Part shown: positions 1 to 7,530 of the stretch, in pieces | How the letters are laid out: each line of letters begins with the position of its first letter | Position numbering within the stretch: the first letter of the stretch is position 1 | NCBI GenBank assembly: GCA_025361995.1 | Contig: JANYIP010000191.1 | Span: 1-23,149, forward strand | Length of the DNA: 23,149 bases | DNA from: Streptomycetales bacterium | Lineage (GTDB): Bacteria; Actinomycetota; Actinomycetes; Prado026 | Direction of reading: 5' to 3' | Made by a program: the position numbers and the translations under genes | Notes under the pieces: generated by a model | Told to the model about the DNA's origin: nothing | Databases searched by the model: none | What the model saw: the letters and a program-made list of their open reading frames with translations, nothing else

Positions 1-641
1 AGATTGGTGGTGATCTCCCCGGTGGCGTGCTTGATCGTCGACACGACGACGCCGTCGAGGGTCATCTGGAGCTGGGTCGCTGTGCGGGCGCACATGACGG
101 TGTGCCAGGTGCCGTCGTTGATGACGGTCGGCGAGCTGACAGTGGCGCTGCCGAGCGTGCCCACGAACTGGCAGGCGATCCCGCCGCCCTTGTCGTCGAG
201 CTGGAACTTCACCATGCCACCCCCGCCGGACTGGCCGAGCTGGATGATGTTGCCGACCGCCAGCGTGAACTTCAGCCGCATTGTGACCGAGTAGTCGCGC
301 GTTCCGGGGTTGAGCGCGCTGTTGCGGACGACGTCGAGGTGGTCGGGGTCGACGGACCCACCTGCCGCACCGTTGTGGAAGGGAAACGTGTGCTCTGCGC
401 CGTCCCGCACGACATGGGCACCGATAGTGCCGTTGAACCCGTTCCCGCTGTCGTCGACGAGGACGCTGGAGCCGGCGGACTCGTTCATGTTGTACAGGGC
501 CAGAGTCTGTGGCGAGGCGACCGCGGCGGCGGAGCCGGCTGAGCTGGCTGAGCTGGCTGAGCTGGCTTGGGCGGGCTGGGCGATTGCGAGGGCCGAGGCC
601 ACGAGGGCAGCAACGGCGACTCCGACGAAAGCCTTGCGCAC
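1..641 (-). CDS. Secreted LamG-like (concanavalin A-fold) protein, partial
   Basis: The gene runs off the left edge, so only about the first 213 residues are present. The GTG start at 641 is chosen because AAGGAGA lies just upstream and a typical signal peptide follows: a short basic start (VRK), a hydrophobic core and an A-x-A cleavage site near residue 26. Next comes a low-complexity S-S-A repeat encoded by 9-bp tandem repeats. From about residue 45 the sequence resembles a LamG/LamGL domain, with LYNMNESAGSS, then DDSGNGFNGT, and later NDGTWHTVMCARTATQLQM and LDGVVVSTI. Such domains form a beta-sandwich that often binds carbohydrate or a matrix ligand outside the cell. The start and export signal are well supported. 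The ligand and any further domain beyond the window edge are unknown. The 173 bases upstream, to 814, show no gene. Confidence 0.8.
   Translation of the reverse strand, partial: MRKAFVGVAVAALVASALAIAQPAQASSASSASSAGSAAAVASPQTLALYNMNESAGSSVLVDDSGNGFNGTIGAHVVRDGAEHTFPFHNGAAGGSVDPDHLDVVRNSALNPGTRDYSVTMRLKFTLAVGNIIQLGQSGGGGMVKFQLDDKGGGIACQFVGTLGSATVSSPTVINDGTWHTVMCARTATQLQMTLDGVVVSTIKHATGEITTN
532..567. repeat. 9-bp tandem repeat in LamG-like gene
   Basis: GAGCTGGCT is repeated exactly three times (541-567), preceded by one variant copy, GAGCCGGCT (532-540). On the minus strand it encodes consecutive A-S-S units just after the predicted signal-peptidase site, so copy-number changes would stay in frame. 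Confidence 0.85.
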
Positions 642-814
642 GACGTCTCCTTCGTACTGGCCAGGGATGACCACCAGCGCGAGTTTGGCCACGTCACGCC
701 CCCCGCGAAGCCGACGGTACCTCCGCGCAAACGTCTCTTTCCACCAACCCGGAAAGTCTCACTAAAGACGCTATGGACCCTCACGCCGAGTGACCAGAAT
801 CGTGGCGTCAGGTG

Positions 815-1829
815 TCACACCGGACCGGTCCGGAGCTCCTTCGCTCGCGATCGGTCCGCGGCGGCCGTGGCAGCGTTCCCTAGCGCGTCGGCGAGGTCAG
901 CGTGCTTGAGCCAGTTGTACGGGCTGTACGGGTTGATCCCGAGCCGCTCGGAGAGCAGCGCCTGCGCGAGCGGGTGGCGTCCGGAGCGCAGCGCAGCCTC
1001 GACCAGCGTCCGCTGGACCACGTCGCGCTGCGCGTGCGATCCCCCGAACCGGTTCACGACGAAGCGGATCGGCATCAGCTCCTCGACCACGGCGTCGTAC
1101 CTACCCTGGCCGAAGGCGACGATCGCGCGCGCCACCGGCAGGCCCACGGACCTGGTCATCTCCACGTTGGTCACGGCGCCGTCGGCGGCCTCCGCGACGT
1201 AGGCAGCCCGTGCATCGACGAGCCGCTGCGCGTCGGAGATCCGGCCGGCGCCTACGAACGACATGACGGCATGCATGTCGTTGAACGCGTAGTAGGGCTC
1301 GGCAATCTTGGCGTCCCAGGCGTCGGCGAGCACCGTCCAGCGGACGCTCTGGTCGTCGCCCTCGAGGAGGAGCCGCCACAGCAGAGCCGCCGCGTCGAGC
1401 ATCTCCATCGCAGCACCAGCCGACTCCGCGTTGTGCAGCGAGGCGTCATAGACGTCCAGGGCTCGCCCTGTCTCGCCGGCCTCGAGCAGGTACAGGCAGT
1501 AGTGCCACCAGTTGTGGACGCTCAGGAAGTTGCCGGTCTGCCAGCCGTCCGCGTGCGCGTCGAGGTAGGCCACGCCCTCGGCGAACCGGCCCTGCATCTC
1601 GAAGGTGTGCGCCACCGCGTGGATCCCCCACACGTCGGTACCGTCTGCCTCGACGGACTCGCGCCCGACGTCCTCGGACCGACCGTACAAGCCCGCCAGC
1701 GACTGACTCGTCGGCGGCAGCAACGACACCCGGCCGCAGGTGCAGGAGGTCGTCGACGGCAAGGTCGTACGCCACGACGGCACCAGAGTCCGCCGGGGTC
1801 ACTGGGTTGCCGTGCCCGTCAGTCAGCAT
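815..1829 (-). pseudogene. TTC38-like tetratricopeptide repeat protein, internally deleted and frameshifted
   Basis: Two reading frames together make one recognisable protein. The expected N-terminus starts at ATG 1829, after GAGGTGAGAAGG, with MLTDGHGNPVTPADSGAVVAYD and then DDLLHLRPGVVAAADESVA, and runs to about 1698. The body lies in another frame from about 1702 to the stop at 815. It includes SEDVGRESVEAD, DVWGIHAVAHTFEMQGR and HNWWHYCLYLLEAG, and ends in an ordinary C-terminus. Proteins of this family (TTC38-like TPR proteins) are usually well over 400 residues. Here about 44 plus 290 residues remain, so roughly a hundred residues of the middle appear to be missing at the frame junction. 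A shorter frame can be read from ATG 1783, but its first 27 or so residues are out-of-frame translation of the N-terminal segment. Family function is poorly defined. A sequencing or assembly error could explain the shift but not easily the missing segment. Confidence 0.7.
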
Positions 1830-1950
1830 CCTTCTCACCTCATGAGAACTCTGGGCGGGGTAGGCGTCAAGGCCGGGGCGGGCGGAAGTAGCGCTGGCGA
1901 ACGGCCTGCACCCGCCGCTGCGCACCAAGAGCACCACGGAGACCCGCCAG

Positions 1951-1962
1951 TAGGCTCGATGG
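1951..1962 (+). promoter_or_regulatory. Possible -10 element for a leaderless dioxygenase mRNA
   Basis: TAGGCT at 1951-1956 fits the actinobacterial TAnnnT pattern and ends six bases before the ATG at 1963. No Shine-Dalgarno sequence precedes this ATG. No convincing -35 hexamer is seen. Confidence 0.35.
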
Positions 1963-2808
1963 ATGGACGAGCAGGAGCTCACCGACGAAGTCGTGGCCCG
2001 CCTCGCAGGCACCCCCGACCCGAGGGTGCGCGAGGTCATGACCTCGCTCGTGGCGCACCTGCACGCCTTCGCCCGCGACGTCCGGCTGACGGACGGCGAG
2101 TGGCTGGCCGGGCTGCGCTTCCTCACCGAGACCGGGCAGACGTGCACGGACACCCGGCAGGAGTTCATCCTGCTCTCGGACACCCTTGGCCTGTCCTCGC
2201 TGGTGGACCTCGTCAACCACGGAGCGAGCGATGCGGCGGCCACCGAGCCGACGATCCTGGGGCCGTTCTACGTCCCCGGCTCACCGTCGCGAGAGTTCGG
2301 GGCGTCGATGGTCGAGTACGACGACGGGGGCGAGCCCGCAGTCCTGCGTGGCCGGGTGCTGACGATCGACGGGGCTCCGGTCGGGGGCGCCCTGATCGAC
2401 ACCTGGCAGAACGCGGCCAGCGGCTTCTACGCCGTGCAGCAGCCCGGCGTGCAGCCGGCGACGAACTTGCGCGGTCGGTTCCTCACCCGCGCCGACGGGT
2501 CGTACGAGATCCGCACGGTACGGCCCACGCCGTACCCGATCCCGGCTGACGGACCGGTGGGACGGCTGCTCGAGCAGACCGGACGGCATCCGTGGCGAGC
2601 GGCACACGTCCACGCGATCGTCAGTGCTGCGGGCTTCGCAACGGTGACGACGCACATCTTCGACCGGGCCAGCGACTACCTCGACAGCGATACGGTGTTC
2701 GGCGTCAAGGAGTCGTTGATCCGCGACTTCACTCCGGGCCAGGACGGCGTCCTGGTCTGCGAGCACGACATTGTCCTCGAGCGGGCTGTCCTCGAGCGGG
2801 CCGACTGA
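1963..2808 (+). CDS. Intradiol ring-cleavage dioxygenase (catechol/hydroxyquinol 1,2-dioxygenase type)
   Basis: This 281-residue protein belongs to the non-haem Fe(III) intradiol dioxygenases, which split catechol-type rings between the two hydroxyl carbons in aromatic degradation. An N-terminal helical linker (about 1-95) leads into the catalytic beta-sandwich at TEPTILGPFY. All four iron ligands are visible: Tyr156 (SGFYAVQ), Tyr191 (TPYPIPADGPVG), His215 and His217 (HPWRAAHVHA). Their spacing of 35, 24 and 2 is close to that in CatA. The linker and overall length fit the catechol or hydroxyquinol 1,2-dioxygenases rather than protocatechuate 3,4-dioxygenase subunits. The exact substrate cannot be read from sequence. 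No other ring-degradation gene is adjacent. The ATG has no clear ribosome-binding site, and TAGGCT at 1951-1956 could place the transcription start at the ATG. The C-terminus carries a duplicated VLERA. Confidence 0.9.
   Translation: MDEQELTDEVVARLAGTPDPRVREVMTSLVAHLHAFARDVRLTDGEWLAGLRFLTETGQTCTDTRQEFILLSDTLGLSSLVDLVNHGASDAAATEPTILGPFYVPGSPSREFGASMVEYDDGGEPAVLRGRVLTIDGAPVGGALIDTWQNAASGFYAVQQPGVQPATNLRGRFLTRADGSYEIRTVRPTPYPIPADGPVGRLLEQTGRHPWRAAHVHAIVSAAGFATVTTHIFDRASDYLDSDTVFGVKESLIRDFTPGQDGVLVCEHDIVLERAVLERAD
2773..2802. repeat. 15-bp tandem duplication at dioxygenase 3' end
   Basis: GTCCTCGAGCGGGCT (2773-2787) is followed directly by the same 15-mer with a final C (2788-2802). It adds a second VLERA to the C-terminus in frame. 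Confidence 0.85.
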
Positions 2809-2834
2809 GCGGGCGGACTGAGCCGGCGGACGGG

Positions 2835-3851
2835 TCAGCCGCGCCGCGCCAGCAGTGGCACCGGGATGTGGCCCGGGCCGATCCGCGCACGGAAGACCCA
2901 GTAGGTCCAGCTCTGGTAGAGCAGCACGAAAGGCGTCATCAGCCCGGCCACCCAGGTCATCACGGTCAGCGTGTAGTGGCCGCTCGAGGCGTTGGTCGTG
3001 GTCAGGCTGTACGCGGCTGACGTCGACGAGACCATGACGTTGGGGTAGAGGGTCGCGAACAGCGTGATGACGACGAGCCCGAGGCAGCCGGCCATGAGTG
3101 CGAACGCCCAGCCCTCGCGCCCGCGCAGGCTCGCCCGCGCCGAGGCGATCAGCGCTACGGCGGCGAGCACGGTCACCGCCCAGGACAGCGGCCGACCGCC
3201 GTGGATCTGGGTCCAGAGCAGGAACACCGCGCCGGCGACGACGACGGCGGGTGCGAGCCGCTTCACGAGGGCGTTCGCCCGCTCACGTACCTCGCCGTCG
3301 GACTTGAGCCCGAGGTAGTAGGCGCCGTGCAGCGTGAAGAGCCCGAGGGTGACCACCCCGCCGAGCAGCCCGTAGGGGTTCAGCAAGGTGATCAGGTTCC
3401 CGGTGTACTCCTTGTGCTGGTCGATCGGGACACCGTGCACGATGTTGGCGAAGGCGACACCCCAGAGCAGGGCGGGTACGGCGGAGCCCCAGAAGATGGC
3501 CTGGTCCCACGCTGCCCGCCACCGGTCGCTGTCGACCTTGCCGCGGTACTCGAAGGCCACGCCGCGCACGATGAGTGCCACCAGGATGAGCAGGAGCGCG
3601 AGGTAGAAGCCGCTGAAGAGGGTGGCGTACCAGTCCGGGAAGGCCGCGAAGGTCGCACCGCCGGCGACGAGCAGCCACACCTCGTTGCCGTCCCACACAG
3701 GTCCGATGGTGTTGATCATCACGCGACGGTCGGTCTCGCTGCGGCCGAGCACGGGCAGCAGGATGCCCACCCCGAAGTCGAAGCCCTCGAGGACGAAGTA
3801 GCCGATCCACAGGACGGCGATCAGGCCGAACCAGACATCAGTGAGCTGCAT
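2835..3851 (-). CDS. cydB: Cytochrome bd ubiquinol/menaquinol oxidase subunit II
   Basis: This 338-residue polytopic membrane protein is subunit II of the bd-type terminal oxidase, the high-affinity quinol oxidase used at low oxygen. Diagnostic stretches are GYFVLEGFDFGVG (about 17-29) and GPVWDGNEVWLLVAGG (about 50-65), followed by a regular series of hydrophobic segments to the C-terminus. The ATG at 3851 is preceded by AGGAGAGG, which overlaps the cydA stop. Only 8 bp separate the genes, so they are co-transcribed and probably translationally coupled. The frame stays open upstream, but that part is antisense-frame noise inside cydA. It converges with the dioxygenase gene, 26 bp away, with no obvious terminator between. 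No cydDC genes follow. Confidence 0.96.
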   Translation of the reverse strand: MQLTDVWFGLIAVLWIGYFVLEGFDFGVGILLPVLGRSETDRRVMINTIGPVWDGNEVWLLVAGGATFAAFPDWYATLFSGFYLALLLILVALIVRGVAFEYRGKVDSDRWRAAWDQAIFWGSAVPALLWGVAFANIVHGVPIDQHKEYTGNLITLLNPYGLLGGVVTLGLFTLHGAYYLGLKSDGEVRERANALVKRLAPAVVVAGAVFLLWTQIHGGRPLSWAVTVLAAVALIASARASLRGREGWAFALMAGCLGLVVITLFATLYPNVMVSSTSAAYSLTTTNASSGHYTLTVMTWVAGLMTPFVLLYQSWTYWVFRARIGPGHIPVPLLARRG

Positions 3852-3859
3852 GCCTCTCC

Positions 3860-5305
3860 TCAGTACGCGAACGACATCGGACGCTGCTCGGACGACGCGT
3901 CGTCGTCGGCTCCACCGGGAAACGGGTCGTCGGGCGGCCCGGCCTTGGCGTAGCGCAGGAGCAGGGTGAGCTCGACGACAGCGAGCATCCCGTAGAGCAG
4001 CGTGAACACGATCAGCGACACGAGCACCGTGCCGGCTCCCACCGACGGTGAGACACCGGCCGAGGTGAGGAGGCGGATCGAGGTGTTGCCGGTCGGGTTC
4101 GGCACGACGACCCATGGTTGGCGGCCCAGCTCGGTGAAGATCCAGCCGAACGAGTTCGCCACGAAGGGAGCGATCGCGCCGCCGACGGCGATCCGTACCC
4201 ACCAACGCCCGGTCGGCGTACGGCCCCGTCGGTAACCCCAGAAGCCCAGCAGACCCATCAGGAGCGTGAGCACACCGAGCCCGATCATCAACCGGAAGCT
4301 CCAGTACGTGACGGGCAGGCTCGGGATGTAGTCGCCGGGGCCGTACCTCGCCACCATCTGGGCCTGCAGGTCGTCGACACCCTCGACCGTGCCGTTGGGG
4401 GAGTCGGTGGACAAGAAGGCGAGCAGACCCGGGATCGTCACCGACTTGACCTCGTCGCACTTCGCGTTGATCGTCCCGAGCGCGAAGATCGAGAACCCGG
4501 CGCCCTTCTCGGTGGTGCACAGCGCCTCGGCGGCCGCCATCTTCATCGGCTGCTGCTTGGTCATCACCTGCGCCTGGAGGTGACCGGAGCCGGTCACCGC
4601 GATGCCGGCGAGCACGACGGTGATGAGCCCGACCCGAACCGTACGGCGGAACACCTCGACGTCGGACGGGCGAGCGTTCTTGCGGGCGAGGTGCCAGGCG
4701 GACACCGCGACCACCACGGCCCCGGCCACCAGGAACGCCCCGGAGATGGTGTGCGGGAAGGTGACAATCAGGGTCTGGTTGGTCAGCAGCGCCCAGATGC
4801 TGGTCAGTCGGGCCCGGTGCGTCGCCGGGTCGTACGTGACCCCGACCGGGTGCTGCATGAAGGAGTTCGCCGCGAGGATGAAGAACGCCGAAGCGTTGAC
4901 GGCGATCGCGACCATCCAGATGCAGGCCAGGTGCACCCGCTTGGGCAGGACCTCCCAGCCGAAGATCCACAGGCCGAGGAAGGTCGACTCGATGAAGAAC
5001 GCTGCCAGCCCTTCGATCGCCAACGGGGCCCCGAAGACGTCACCGACAAAGCGGGAGTACGAGCTCCAGTTCATCCCGAACTGGAACTCCTGCACGATCC
5101 CGGTCACCACACCGAGGGCGAAGTTGATCAGCAACAGCTTGCCGAAGAACTTGGTGGCCCGGTACCAGGCCGGGTTCTGCGTGCGCACCCAGCCGGTCTG
5201 CAGGATCGCGACCAGGGGTGCGAGACCGATGGTGAGGGGGACGAAGAGGAAGTGGTAGACGGTGGTGATGCCGAACTGCCAGCGGGCAAGATCCAGTGAG
5301 CTCAC
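3860..5305 (-). CDS. cydA: Cytochrome bd quinol oxidase subunit I
   Basis: This 481-residue membrane subunit carries the haems and the quinol site of cytochrome bd. The GTG at 5305 gives the family's normal beginning (VSSLDLARWQFG). Expected residues are present: His18 (haem b595), Glu98 and Glu106 in the proton/haem region, His185 (PHTISGA) and Met340 (SFRLM) as haem b558 ligands, and the quinol-binding-side motif GWIFTELGRQPW at about 387-398. The Q-loop region KQQPMKMAAAEA is conserved, and the overall length matches the short-Q-loop type of actinobacteria. No clear ribosome-binding site precedes the GTG. A DosR-type palindrome centred about 44 bp upstream is placed as expected for activation of a leaderless transcript. 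It is the first gene of a cydAB operon and diverges from an acg-like gene. Confidence 0.96.
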   Translation of the reverse strand: MSSLDLARWQFGITTVYHFLFVPLTIGLAPLVAILQTGWVRTQNPAWYRATKFFGKLLLINFALGVVTGIVQEFQFGMNWSSYSRFVGDVFGAPLAIEGLAAFFIESTFLGLWIFGWEVLPKRVHLACIWMVAIAVNASAFFILAANSFMQHPVGVTYDPATHRARLTSIWALLTNQTLIVTFPHTISGAFLVAGAVVVAVSAWHLARKNARPSDVEVFRRTVRVGLITVVLAGIAVTGSGHLQAQVMTKQQPMKMAAAEALCTTEKGAGFSIFALGTINAKCDEVKSVTIPGLLAFLSTDSPNGTVEGVDDLQAQMVARYGPGDYIPSLPVTYWSFRLMIGLGVLTLLMGLLGFWGYRRGRTPTGRWWVRIAVGGAIAPFVANSFGWIFTELGRQPWVVVPNPTGNTSIRLLTSAGVSPSVGAGTVLVSLIVFTLLYGMLAVVELTLLLRYAKAGPPDDPFPGGADDDASSEQRPMSFAY

Positions 5306-5342
5306 GGCGACCAACCTGCCGCAGCCCCGCCAGCGCTCCCCA

Positions 5343-5377
5343 GGGACCTTGGTCCCGATGAAGCGGGACCACCGGCC
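5343..5377. promoter_or_regulatory. Two DosR-type boxes between cydA and the acg-like gene
   Basis: GGGACCTTGGTCCC at 5343-5356 has perfect six-base arms around TT and closely matches the mycobacterial DosR consensus (GGGACTTTNGTCCC type). A second, weaker element, GGGACCACCGGCC, lies at 5365-5377. The two start 22 bp apart, two helical turns, as in tandem DosR sites. The first is centred about 44 bp before the cydA GTG. The second lies about 84 bp before the acg ATG. A further GGGACCCGGC at 5411 is only a half match. Confidence 0.75.
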
Positions 5378-5454
5378 GTTGCAGGACGTGCGCCCACGCG
5401 CTGACCTTGGGGGACCCGGCAGCGAGGCCGGCGCAGCCGAACAGGAGCACCACC

Positions 5455-6462
5455 ATGACCCGTCGAGGACTGGTGCCACAGGCCCTGAGCCGGGCCCAGG
5501 TCGAGTCAGCCGTGTACGCCGCGATCCAGGCGCCGTCGATCCTGAACTGCCAACCCTGGCGCTTCACCTTTGCCGACGAGGTCACCGACCAGGTCATCGA
5601 CGTGTTCGCCGTCCGCGAGCGATCGCCGAGTGTCGTCGACCCCGCTGGGCGCGAAGTGTTCCTGTCGCTTGGCGCGGCGATCCTGAACCTGCGTCTGCAG
5701 GTGGCGTCCCTGCGCCGTGAGCCCTTGGTCCAGCTGCTGCCCGAGCCGACCGACCGTACCCACGTGGCCCGGTTGCGGCTGGGTGGTCCCGCCCGCCTGA
5801 CTGCGCTCGAGCAGCCGCTGCACGCCGCGATCGGGGTACGGCGGTCGAGCCGACAGCCGTTCACCGACCAGCTGGTCCCGCCCGAGAAGTTCCTGCAGCT
5901 GCAGGATGCGGCCGCGGTCGAGGGTGGGCGGCTCGACGTCGCCACCGGTGCTCACCGAGCCGCGGTGATGAGCGTGCTGCACGAGGCGGACTTCGAGCAG
6001 CGCGGCAATGCGGCTGTCGTTCGCGACGTCGCCCGCTGGACGCAGGCGACCGGTGGCGACCGGGTCGGCATTGCCGCCGACTCCCTCGGGCCACGTCCGC
6101 GTGACCCGTCTGCGGCTGTACGGGATCTCGGCCTCGGCGCCGGACAGCCGCGTCGCCCAGCCGCGGACTTCGAGACCTCGGCGCTGCTGGCGGTCCTGCT
6201 CACCTCCGGCGACGCGCCGATCGACTGGCTGCGCGGTGGTCTTGCCCTGGAGCGCGTACTGCTCACGGCGACCACGCTCGGGCTCGCGGTCGGGGTGCTG
6301 TCGCACGGTACCGAGGTGGCCGACCTGCGCCCGCTGGTGCGCGACCCCAGCAGCCGGTGGCGGTTCCCGCAGCTGGTCCTCCGCTTCGGCTACCCCACGG
6401 CTTCCATGCCACGTACGCCACGGCTGCCCCTCGACGAGGTGCTCGAGTTCCACCCCAGCTGA
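5455..6462 (+). CDS. acg: Acg-family nitroreductase-fold protein
   Basis: This 335-residue protein resembles the M. tuberculosis Acg family (Rv2032, Rv3127, Rv3131), which have a nitroreductase fold and belong to the DosR dormancy regulon. Visible family stretches are APSILNCQPWRF (about 26-37), RRSSRQPF (about 129-136), and a second-half segment with TLGLAVGVLSHGTEVADLRPLVRD that precedes a C-terminal FPQLVLRFGYP. Structural work on Acg showed FMN bound behind a lid and a likely flavin-sequestering rather than reductase role. I infer the same here by family only. The ATG at 5455 is chosen because AGGAG stands 7 bases upstream. It diverges from cydAB across two DosR-type boxes and converges with the universal stress gene, 4 bp away. 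Confidence 0.88.
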   Translation: MTRRGLVPQALSRAQVESAVYAAIQAPSILNCQPWRFTFADEVTDQVIDVFAVRERSPSVVDPAGREVFLSLGAAILNLRLQVASLRREPLVQLLPEPTDRTHVARLRLGGPARLTALEQPLHAAIGVRRSSRQPFTDQLVPPEKFLQLQDAAAVEGGRLDVATGAHRAAVMSVLHEADFEQRGNAAVVRDVARWTQATGGDRVGIAADSLGPRPRDPSAAVRDLGLGAGQPRRPAADFETSALLAVLLTSGDAPIDWLRGGLALERVLLTATTLGLAVGVLSHGTEVADLRPLVRDPSSRWRFPQLVLRFGYPTASMPRTPRLPLDEVLEFHPS

Positions 6463-6466
6463 CGGC

Positions 6467-7369
6467 TCAGGTCGAGTGCCGTACGACGACGACGGGGCAG
6501 TGCGCGTGGTGCAGGATCGCGTGGCTGACCGACCCGAGCAGCAACGACCGGAAGCCGTCCAGCCCACGCGAGCCGACGACGACCATCGCGGCGCCAACCG
6601 AGGCGTTGACGAGTGCGGTCACCGCGTCGCTGTGCAGTACGCACTGGCGCAGGTCGACCTCCGGGTACTTCGCGGTCCACAGCGCCACGCTCTCGGCCAG
6701 CAGACGCATCTCCGAGCCCTGGAACTCACTCGCGATGACGGACCCTGGCACGGGCGCGCCCTTGCCAGGAGAGTCGAAGTACGCGGACTGCCACACGTGC
6801 AGAGCGGTCAGACCCAGGCCGCGTGAGGAGGCCTCCTCGAACGCGAATCCCAGCGCCTCGGTCGAGACGACGGAGCCGTCGACGCCCACCACGATCCGGC
6901 CTGCCTCCGGGCCAGGGACGTCCGGCGTGGCGGCCGTGCTCGGGCGGATGATGACGACGGGACAGTCGGCGTGGGCTGCGAGCTCCACGCCGGTCGAGCC
7001 GACCAGGAGCTCGGCGAACCCGCCCAGCCCGCGCGAACCGACGACGATGAGGTCGCTGGCGGCACTGTCCGACACCAGTGCCGCGGCCGGGGTGGCGCTG
7101 ACGAGCCGGCTGTCGACCGTGATGTCAGGGGCGTACAGCGCCGCTTCGGCCGCACCCTCGGCCAGGATCTGTGCTGCGCCGCGCTCGATGGTGGCGAGAT
7201 CGGGGTAGGTGTACCCGCCGAACTGGGGGGAGATGCCCTCGCGGCTGGGTACCGCATGGACGAGACGGACCGAAGTCTGCCGACGCCGGGCGGCGTCCAG
7301 GGCCCAGTGCAGCGCATCCTTGCTCGTGGTGGAGGCGTCGTACCCGACGACGATCGGCTGAACTGTCAT
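6467..7369 (-). CDS. Tandem-domain universal stress protein
   Basis: This 300-residue cytoplasmic protein has two UspA domains, about 1-145 and 157-300, the same layout as DosR-regulated Rv2623 of M. tuberculosis. Each domain begins with a hydrophobic strand and Asp (VVGYDAS, Asp11; VVGVDGS, Asp164). Each ends with the ATP-binding pattern G-2x-G-9x-G-S/T (GSRGLGGFAELLVGST near 111-126; GSRGLDGFRSLLLGSV near 266-281). Both domains are therefore predicted to bind ATP. The ATG at 7369 follows GAGGAG. It diverges from the DosR-like regulator, and the shared region carries DosR-type boxes, so activation during hypoxia or redox stress is likely. Rv2623 is linked to growth arrest in latency. A similar role here is inference. 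Confidence 0.93.
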   Translation of the reverse strand: MTVQPIVVGYDASTTSKDALHWALDAARRRQTSVRLVHAVPSREGISPQFGGYTYPDLATIERGAAQILAEGAAEAALYAPDITVDSRLVSATPAAALVSDSAASDLIVVGSRGLGGFAELLVGSTGVELAAHADCPVVIIRPSTAATPDVPGPEAGRIVVGVDGSVVSTEALGFAFEEASSRGLGLTALHVWQSAYFDSPGKGAPVPGSVIASEFQGSEMRLLAESVALWTAKYPEVDLRQCVLHSDAVTALVNASVGAAMVVVGSRGLDGFRSLLLGSVSHAILHHAHCPVVVVRHST

Positions 7370-7443
7370 GGTGCGCTCCTCTGTGTCCGCTGCTCCTGCT
7401 CTGGTGCACCCCCAGCCTCCGACCGGGGTTGCCACGCCCGGCA

Positions 7444-7480
7444 GAGGATGAGGTCCCGGTAGCCGCGGGACCTTCGGCCC
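7444..7480. promoter_or_regulatory. DosR-type boxes between usp and dosR
   Basis: GGGACCTTCGGCCC at 7467-7480 closely matches the other boxes. A weaker element with a GGTCCC arm, GAGGATGAGGTCCC, lies at 7444-7457, one 23-bp step away. The main box is centred about 42 bp before the start predicted from the TAGCGT element, the classical activator position, which suggests autoregulation of the response regulator. Confidence 0.7.
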
Positions 7481-7503
7481 GTGGGGGGACGGCGCGCGCG
7501 GGC

Positions 7504-7516
7504 TAGCGTGGCTGCA
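7504..7516 (+). promoter_or_regulatory. -10 element of the dosR-like gene
   Basis: TAGCGT at 7504-7509 fits TAnnnT and would start transcription near 7516, about 15 bases before the start codon and about 42 bases after the centre of the DosR-type box. No good -35 hexamer is present, as expected for an activator-dependent promoter. Confidence 0.5.
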
Positions 7517-7530
7517 CACGACAGAAATGG

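Noticed and set aside
787..812. ACGCC...GGCGT inverted repeat upstream of the LamG-like gene
   Set aside because: Five-base arms and a 16-base loop are expected by chance in GC-rich DNA.
1446..2243. Minus-strand frame over the dioxygenase and TPR genes
   Set aside because: Only the segment after ATG 1829 is meaningful (the pseudogene N-terminus). The part opposite the dioxygenase is noise.
2809..2834. Terminator between the dioxygenase and cydB
   Set aside because: The 26 bases contain only short GGCGGAC/GACTGAG repeats and no stable hairpin with a T-rich tail.
4118..5299. 393-codon plus-strand frame opposite cydA
   Set aside because: Asp/His/Gly/Arg-rich shadow of a certain cydA gene.
5411..5422. 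GGGACCCGGCAG as a third box before acg
   Set aside because: Only a half match, and it would lie on or after the probable transcription start.
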